The position numbers and the translations under genes are program-made. The notes under the pieces were generated by a model that was not told where the DNA came from, searched no databases, and worked only from the letters and a program-made list of their open reading frames with translations. Source: Mangrovicoccus ximenensis (GTDB lineage: Bacteria; Pseudomonadota; Alphaproteobacteria; Rhodobacterales; Rhodobacteraceae). Taken from it: a stretch of DNA of 64,000 bases. Position 1 is the first letter of the stretch, and every line of letters begins with the position of its first letter. The stretch spans positions 102,574 to 166,573 of the forward strand of contig NZ_QBKZ01000017.1 of the NCBI RefSeq assembly GCF_003056725.1, given 5' to 3'. Below, in pieces: positions 62,381-64,000 of the stretch.

Positions 62381-62850
62381 GCAACGGCGCGGTCGACCAC
62401 CGCGGTCCGGGCCGAGGCCCCGTCGGGCAGGTCGCGCATCACCACCGCCCGTTCCATGTCCTTGGCCACCGCCAGGACGGCGCCGCTTTCCGCCAGCCGG
62501 CGCAGGACGCGGAGATATTCTGCCTCGCGGCAGGCATCCTCGGTGAATTCTTGCTTGATGCTGGTCATCGCAGACATGATGGCGGGTTCCTCTCTTGCCT
62601 TGGTCCGGGCGATCCGGGCGAAATGTTGCTGGCCGAGCCGGTCCAGCGCTTCGTCGATCAGCGGATCGTCGCGGCGGCTCTCGAAGCGGCGGACCTGTCT
62701 GGAAATGGTCGAAGCATGACAGCCGGCATGGCGCGCGATCTGACGGATGGACTGTCCGAGCTCGGTATGGGTCAGATAGTGAACAACGGCGTCGGGCAGC
62801 CCCCTGGCCGAGGGCTCTCCGGCGATGTTCGGCAGCGCGGTCATCCGCAC
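62381..62850 (-). CDS. DUF6456-like helix-turn-helix protein, 3' end lost
   Basis: About 156 residues from ATG 62850, with AGGAGGAG upstream: RGLPDAVVHYLTHTELGQSI, RQIARHAGCHASTISRQVRR, FESRRDDPLIDEALDRLG, then REAEYLRVLRRLAESGAVLA and VAKDMERAVVMRDLPDGAS. It is a DNA-binding-type protein with a helix-turn-helix (about residues 30-60) known in Rhodobacterales next to a DUF6477 gene; function unknown. The second half is missing after ARTAVVDRAVA, where DUF4167 DNA begins. Confidence 0.8.
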
Positions 62851-63080
62851 GGTCTCCTCCTTTCTGCGGTGCCGCTCGTTAATTTCTTGGCACCGGGCTT
62901 AATACAATTTCAACCTTCAGTTGAGGCAGTTAGAAGACAGTTAAAATTGTAAATGCTCTTAGGTATTGTTTCTAAAGCCTAAACCTTTTCGACATCACCG
63001 CGCGCCCGTTCCGCGCTCGCGCAACACCCGGACAACCTGCGCAAGTTTCCTGTGGACAAACTTGTGGAAGGACCCCGGCT
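62851..63080. promoter_or_regulatory. AT-rich divergent promoter region
   Basis: The region between the divergent DUF6456-like and DUF6477-like genes contains a clearly AT-rich block (about 62878-62985) in GC-rich DNA. TACAATTT near 62904 and AAAATTGTAAA near 62942 form a spaced inverted repeat; GTTAA and TTAATA elements occur. It probably holds back-to-back promoters and a dyad operator. Confidence 0.5.
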
Positions 63081-63212
63081 ATGAACGACGTCATGTCCCT
63101 GCTCGAAACCCTGCACCGGCCGCGCCTCTTGATGGAGGCCGCCCGCCACGGCGCGGCGCTCTACCGGCGCGACACCCAGCTGCGCCGCATCCTCGGCGAC
63201 CCCGCCCTCTGG
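63081..63212 (+). pseudogene. DUF6477-like small protein, N-terminal fragment
   Basis: ATG at 63081 follows GGAAGGACC and reads MNDVMSLLETLHRPRLLMEA, ARHGAALYRRDTQLRRILGD. This matches the opening of small Rhodobacterales proteins that are encoded divergently from DUF6456-like genes. About 44 residues remain before the join to ETF-QO near 63212, in a different frame. Function unknown. Confidence 0.7.
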
Positions 63213-63655
63213 GCGGCATGGACATGTGGACCAACACCTGGGGGTTCTCGCTGCTGGGCACGATCGGCCATGGCAAGTCGGACGCGGCCGCGACCGGCAA
63301 GGCAGCGGATCACAAGGTCATCGAGTATCCCAAGCCCGATGGCGTGCTCAGCTTCGACCGGCTGACAAACGTGAGCTTCTCCTTCACCAACCACGAGGAG
63401 AGCCAGCCGGCGCACCTGAAGCTGGCCGATCCGTCGATCCCGGTGAAGGTGAACCTTCCGGTCTATGGCGGTCCCTCGGCGCGCTACTGCCCGGCGGGCG
63501 TCTACGAGTTCATCGGCGAGGGGGCGGACACGAAGTTCCAGGTGAACTTCCAGAACTGCGTCCACTGCAAGACCTGCGATATCAAGGACCCGAGCCAGAA
63601 CATCACCTGGACCACCCCCCAGGGCGGCGACGGCCCGAACTATCCAAACATGTGA
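63213..63655 (+). pseudogene. etfD: ETF-ubiquinone oxidoreductase, C-terminal part
   Basis: About 146 residues ending at 63655: MDMWTNTWGFSLLGTIGHGK, EYPKPDGVLSFDRLTNVSFS, FTNHEESQPAHLKLADPSIP, ARYCPAGVYEFIGEGADTKF, QVNFQNCVHCKTCDIKDPSQ, NITWTTPQGGDGPNYPNM. The four cysteines (YCPAG and NCVHCKTC) ligate the [4Fe-4S] cluster, and the GPNYPNM terminus is universal in the family. The membrane-associated enzyme passes electrons from electron-transfer flavoprotein to ubiquinone. The FAD-binding N-terminal ~400 residues are missing. Confidence 0.9.
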
Positions 63656-64000
63656 GCGAAACTATTTCGTTTTCATAATATCGATTACAGCATGAGCGTC
63701 GGTGTAGGGGGGGAGTTCTATCCCGCCTTGCGACACCGTTGGCATCGATACCACAAGGTGGCCAGCTTTGCCACCAGCAAGGATGCATCCCCCTTTCCTG
63801 CCGGTCGCCGGGCCCCTCCTGTCCGGCGGAAGAGCGCAGTTTCCGGCCGTTCGCAGACAGGTGCTGCCAAGCCATGGCGCGCGCCGCCGCCCCCCCAGTC
63901 CGGTCATTCAAAATCCAGCGCCGCCGCGCTGCGGCTTCCCCTGGAGCGGTCACTCGGCCCGGCCCGCAGCATTCCCGGCGCGCTGGCCGACGGAGGTGCG
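63656..64000. other. Right-end DNA without a recognised gene
   Basis: The first ~45 bases are AT-rich (CTATTTCGTTTTCATAATAT). On the minus strand a frame ending near 63662 reads GGIELPPYTDAHAVIDIMKTK, which could be a protein tail, but I recognise no family. A GGGGGGG run occurs near 63707 and a CCCCCCCC run near 63890. Confidence 0.35.

Overview
The window is GC-rich DNA from one alphaproteobacterium of the Rhodobacterales (Rhodobacteraceae/Paracoccaceae). Many families typical of that group are present: DUF2927, DUF6456/DUF6477-like and DUF4167 proteins, TRAP transporters, ChvE-GguABC, AraD1/GguC, the ftsX-plsC and rplS-rpmE arrangements, and ETF-QO. Codon use looks uniform throughout. No rRNA, tRNA or CRISPR array was recognised.

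The dominant feature is mosaicism. About 23 abrupt breakpoints, near 963, 1299, 3660, 4060, 5795, 7333, 7728, 18205, 18809, 20936-20969, 24512, 27228, 29115, 29487, 31035, 40009, 40878, 41263, 42177, 53565, 61977, 62380 and 63212, each join the inside of one gene to the inside of an unrelated gene or an unrelated flank. Several segments are only about 340-600 bp. Between breakpoints, operons are complete and undecayed. Breakpoints ignore strand and reading frame: only two of nine same-strand joins are in frame. prfA is cut at the left end, while the 3' end of prmC and the first codons of a DUF4167 gene, its usual downstream neighbours, lie about 61 kb away at the right end. The simplest explanation is mis-joined contigs of one genome; extensive real rearrangement is the alternative. 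Truncations should not be read as biology until the joins are confirmed.

Layout. 1-7.7 kb: short pieces carrying prfA', a transglutaminase-like gene, rpmE-rplS, a capsule-export-like gene, ltnD'/ghrB' around a perfect palindromic operator, and phnG'/phnF'. 7.7-18.2 kb: an intact divergent cluster for glucuronide use (TRAP transporter, beta-glucuronidase, GH31 glycosidase, UxuB, UxuA', UxuR-like regulator) with two UxuR-type operators in the shared promoter region. 18.2-31 kb: pieces with oxyR', an RTX protein, marR-FUSC', a YfgM-like protein, an RND pump, an L,D-transpeptidase, tungstate permease genes, DUF2927', SPFH', modC' and ftsX'-plsC-PPOX'. 31-38.4 kb: one operon encoding a hydantoinase/allantoinase-like enzyme, a PotABCD-type ABC importer (one permease frameshifted), RidA, AllE and AllC', which together could import a ureide and convert it to ureidoglycolate. 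38.4-40 kb: non-coding DNA ending in an IS3-family transposase remnant. 40-42.2 kb: hyuA', MFS' and histidine-kinase' fragments.

42.2-53.6 kb: a Dpp-type ABC operon with a fused double ATPase, a VapBC module with a perfect inverted-repeat operator, an Lrp regulator divergent from a tartrate/malate-type dehydrogenase and a semialdehyde dehydrogenase, a polytopic membrane protein and amidase'. 53.6-62 kb: a sugar module, LysR' divergent from chvE-gguA-gguB-gguC-sugar-acid dehydratase-sugar 1-dehydrogenase-ketoglutarate semialdehyde dehydrogenase', i.e. import and non-phosphorylative oxidation of L-arabinose/D-galactose to 2-oxoglutarate. 62-64 kb: prmC', DUF4167', DUF6456-like', DUF6477-like' and the C-terminus of ETF-QO.
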